A DNA stretch of 36,826 nt, from assembly GCF_001907675.1 (NCBI RefSeq), contig NZ_MPNT01000048.1, positions 1 to 36,826 on the forward strand, read 5' to 3'. This stretch comes from Mycobacterium paraffinicum. Its GTDB lineage: Bacteria > Actinomycetota > Actinomycetes > Mycobacteriales > Mycobacteriaceae. The first letter of the stretch is position 1. Every line of letters begins with the position of its first letter. Of this stretch, positions 35,561-36,826 are shown one piece after another. The notes beneath the pieces were generated by a model, which saw only the letters and a program-made list of their open reading frames with translations, had not been told where the DNA came from and did not search any database. A program made the translations under genes and the position numbers.

Positions 35561-36049
35561 TTGTCCGCCCGCATCTTTGACCGCCCCTCGGGGCTGATCG
35601 CGTTCACCGTGGCCCCGGCCGTCGCGGCCGTGTTATTGGCCGGCTGCAGTTCGACGGCCAACCCGCCCGGGGGTTCCAGCACGACGACCAAGAGCAGCCC
35701 GACTACGACGACAAGCGCCGGGGCGGCCACCACGACGCAGTCGGGCGGGGCCAGCACCACCGCCTCGGTCGAGATCGGCAACACGCTCAACTACGGATCG
35801 ATGGGCACCACCGCGACGCTCGACTGCGCCAGCGGCAAGTCGCTGAACGTGGGCGGTTCGGACAACACTCTCACCATCACCGGCTCCTGCACGACGGTGA
35901 CCGTAGGCGGCGCGAAGAACAAGATCACCCTGGACAAGGTCGACACCCGGATCAGCGTGATCGGGTTCGACAACACCATTACCTACAAGGACGGCGAGCC
36001 CAAGGTCGACAACCTCGGTTCGGGCAACACGATCTCCAAGGGCGGCTGA
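35561..36049 (+). CDS. DUF3060 lipoprotein (Rv0679c-like)
   Basis: The product is 162 aa from TTG 35561, with GAGGAA just upstream. The signal peptide ends in lipobox LLAGC with Cys29. A Ser/Thr/Gly-rich linker of about 45 residues follows. The C-terminal DUF3060 domain shows repeated strands (LNVGGSDNTLTITGSCTTVT, VTVGGAKNKITLDKV, SVIGFDNTITYKDG, NLGSGNTISKGG). The Asn-x-Ile/Leu ladder supports a beta-solenoid. It is a lipid-anchored relative of the preceding secreted protein. The open frame back to 35063 covers the first gene in another frame and is not real. Confidence 0.87.
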   Translation: MSARIFDRPSGLIAFTVAPAVAAVLLAGCSSTANPPGGSSTTTKSSPTTTTSAGAATTTQSGGASTTASVEIGNTLNYGSMGTTATLDCASGKSLNVGGSDNTLTITGSCTTVTVGGAKNKITLDKVDTRISVIGFDNTITYKDGEPKVDNLGSGNTISKGG

Positions 36050-36192
36050 CCGGCAATCCGCCGCCGGCGGGGGTTTCGACCGCGAGAGCGTTGCCATTGC
36101 GCCGCAACCGTTTCCACCCCCCTTGCGCGGCCGCCCGGTGTTTGACGTCGCACGCGCCGCCGAGGTGCCGCGAGCGGGACCGGAGGCATATG

Positions 36193-36826
36193 ATGGTGCC
36201 GGCAGAACGGAACCCAGCCATGTTCACCAGCACCACCAGCCGCGCCGGCGCACTGGTCGCGGCCATCGTGGTGCTGATCGGCGTCGTGTTACTCCCCCAC
36301 GGCGCCGCGGCGGCCGACCCCAACCCGGACGACCAGTTCGTGGCGCTGCTCGACCAGAAGGGCATCCCCGCCCTAGAGAACGTGCCTAGCCTCATCGCCA
36401 CGGCCCATCGAGTCTGTCGCCAACTCGACGGCGGAATGCCGGTGGACGGCGTGGTCAACGACATGAGGGAACGGGCGTTCAAAGCCAACTCGCCGGACGG
36501 CCAATACCCGGCCGACCGCGTCGCGCGCACCATCGCCCGGTTCATCTCCGCCGCGGTCGAGGCCTACTGCCCGAACAATCAATCGAAGATCGCTTCCCTG
36601 CAAGCCATGGCGAATCCCTTCCCGGGGTCGTTGCACGTGATCGGCGCCGCGTCGCGGGCGCCGACGGGCGGTGTGTGTCTGGCGGGCTGCGGCGCGTTGC
36701 CCCTGGGGGAAACCGTCCCGCCGGAGCCGCCGCAACTGCCGCCGCCACCGCCGCCCACCGCCCAGAACTTGGCCCCGCCCCGGCCGGTCGTGACGCCGTC
36801 TCCGCCGCAACAACCGCCGCCCCCGC
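36193..36826 (+). CDS. Secreted DUF732 protein, 3' end outside the window
   Basis: The start at ATG 36193 has GGAGG six bases upstream; ATG 36220 is an alternative. A signal peptide ends in GAAAADP (cleavage near residue 41). The DUF732 domain follows: DDQFVALLDQKGIPALENVP, VCRQLDGGMPV with Cys75, and ARFISAAVEAYCPNN with Cys126, the two Cys expected to form a disulfide. After residue 155 the sequence becomes very Pro-rich (PPEPPQLPPPPPP). No stop occurs before the window end, so at least 211 residues exist. DUF732 proteins are mycobacterial exported proteins of mostly unknown function. Confidence 0.85.
   Translation, partial: MVPAERNPAMFTSTTSRAGALVAAIVVLIGVVLLPHGAAAADPNPDDQFVALLDQKGIPALENVPSLIATAHRVCRQLDGGMPVDGVVNDMRERAFKANSPDGQYPADRVARTIARFISAAVEAYCPNNQSKIASLQAMANPFPGSLHVIGAASRAPTGGVCLAGCGALPLGETVPPEPPQLPPPPPPTAQNLAPPRPVVTPSPPQQPPPP

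Overview
The window looks like the chromosome of a slow-growing Mycobacterium, most likely outside the M. tuberculosis complex. It is GC-rich, and its gene order closely matches the Rv0679c-Rv0713 neighbourhood of M. tuberculosis as I remember it, read here on the opposite strand. It also has a complete mycofactocin locus, a PE-family gene, DUF4436, DUF3060 and DUF732 proteins, mycobacterial lipoproteins and a 13E12-type (DUF222) gene with a mycobacterial LexA box. I could not run searches, so every homology statement rests on recognition of motifs and of remembered proteins.

Layout, left to right. (1) 1-206: 5' end of a DUF222/13E12-family gene on the minus strand, with a perfect SOS box over its start codon. 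(2) 325-8767: a sulfatase island, mostly minus strand. It encodes the cytosolic-looking arylsulfatase AtsA, an overlapping LpqN-like lipoprotein, three DUF4436 membrane paralogues and a formylglycine-generating enzyme (FGE) that should mature AtsA. A PstS-like phosphate-binding lipoprotein gene of opposite strand sits inside it. (3) 8883-14329: the S10 ribosomal protein operon (rpsJ-rplC-rplD-rplW-rplB-rpsS-rplV-rpsC-rplP-rpmC-rpsQ, minus strand). It has a structured leader and candidate promoter at 14330-14631 and a terminator at 8837-8864. (4) 14689-17034: a divergent TetR regulator / 14-TM drug exporter pair. Two AGAC-N5-GTCT operators lie between them, and the regulator has no conventional start codon at the right place. 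(5) 17204-24851: a small hypothetical gene, then the mycofactocin locus mftG-F-E-D-C-B-A (minus) and mftR (plus).

(6) 24848-27920: a DUF2332 gene overlapping mftR, then a ferredoxin-reductase-like flavoenzyme and a mycofactocin-coupled short-chain dehydrogenase on the minus strand. (7) 27970-29655: a SHOCT-domain membrane protein and a PE-family protein. (8) 29788-34122: the str operon rpsL-rpsG-fusA-tuf (minus), ending in a very strong terminator. (9) 34369-36826: a TetR regulator, two adjacent DUF3060 envelope proteins, and a DUF732 protein cut by the window end.

How the genes work together. FGE should oxidise Cys82 of AtsA to formylglycine. MftC and MftB process the 29-residue MftA precursor, MftE trims it, MftD finishes the redox centre and MftF glycosylates it. 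MftG and the SDR then use or recycle the cofactor, and MftR controls the locus. The ribosomal operons are conserved housekeeping blocks. No complete, clearly undescribed system is visible. The best candidates for novelty are the triple DUF4436/sulfatase island, the unusual TetR start with twin operators, the S10 leader structures and the small gene near 17.2 kb. No tRNA, rRNA, CRISPR array, insertion sequence or attachment site was recognised.
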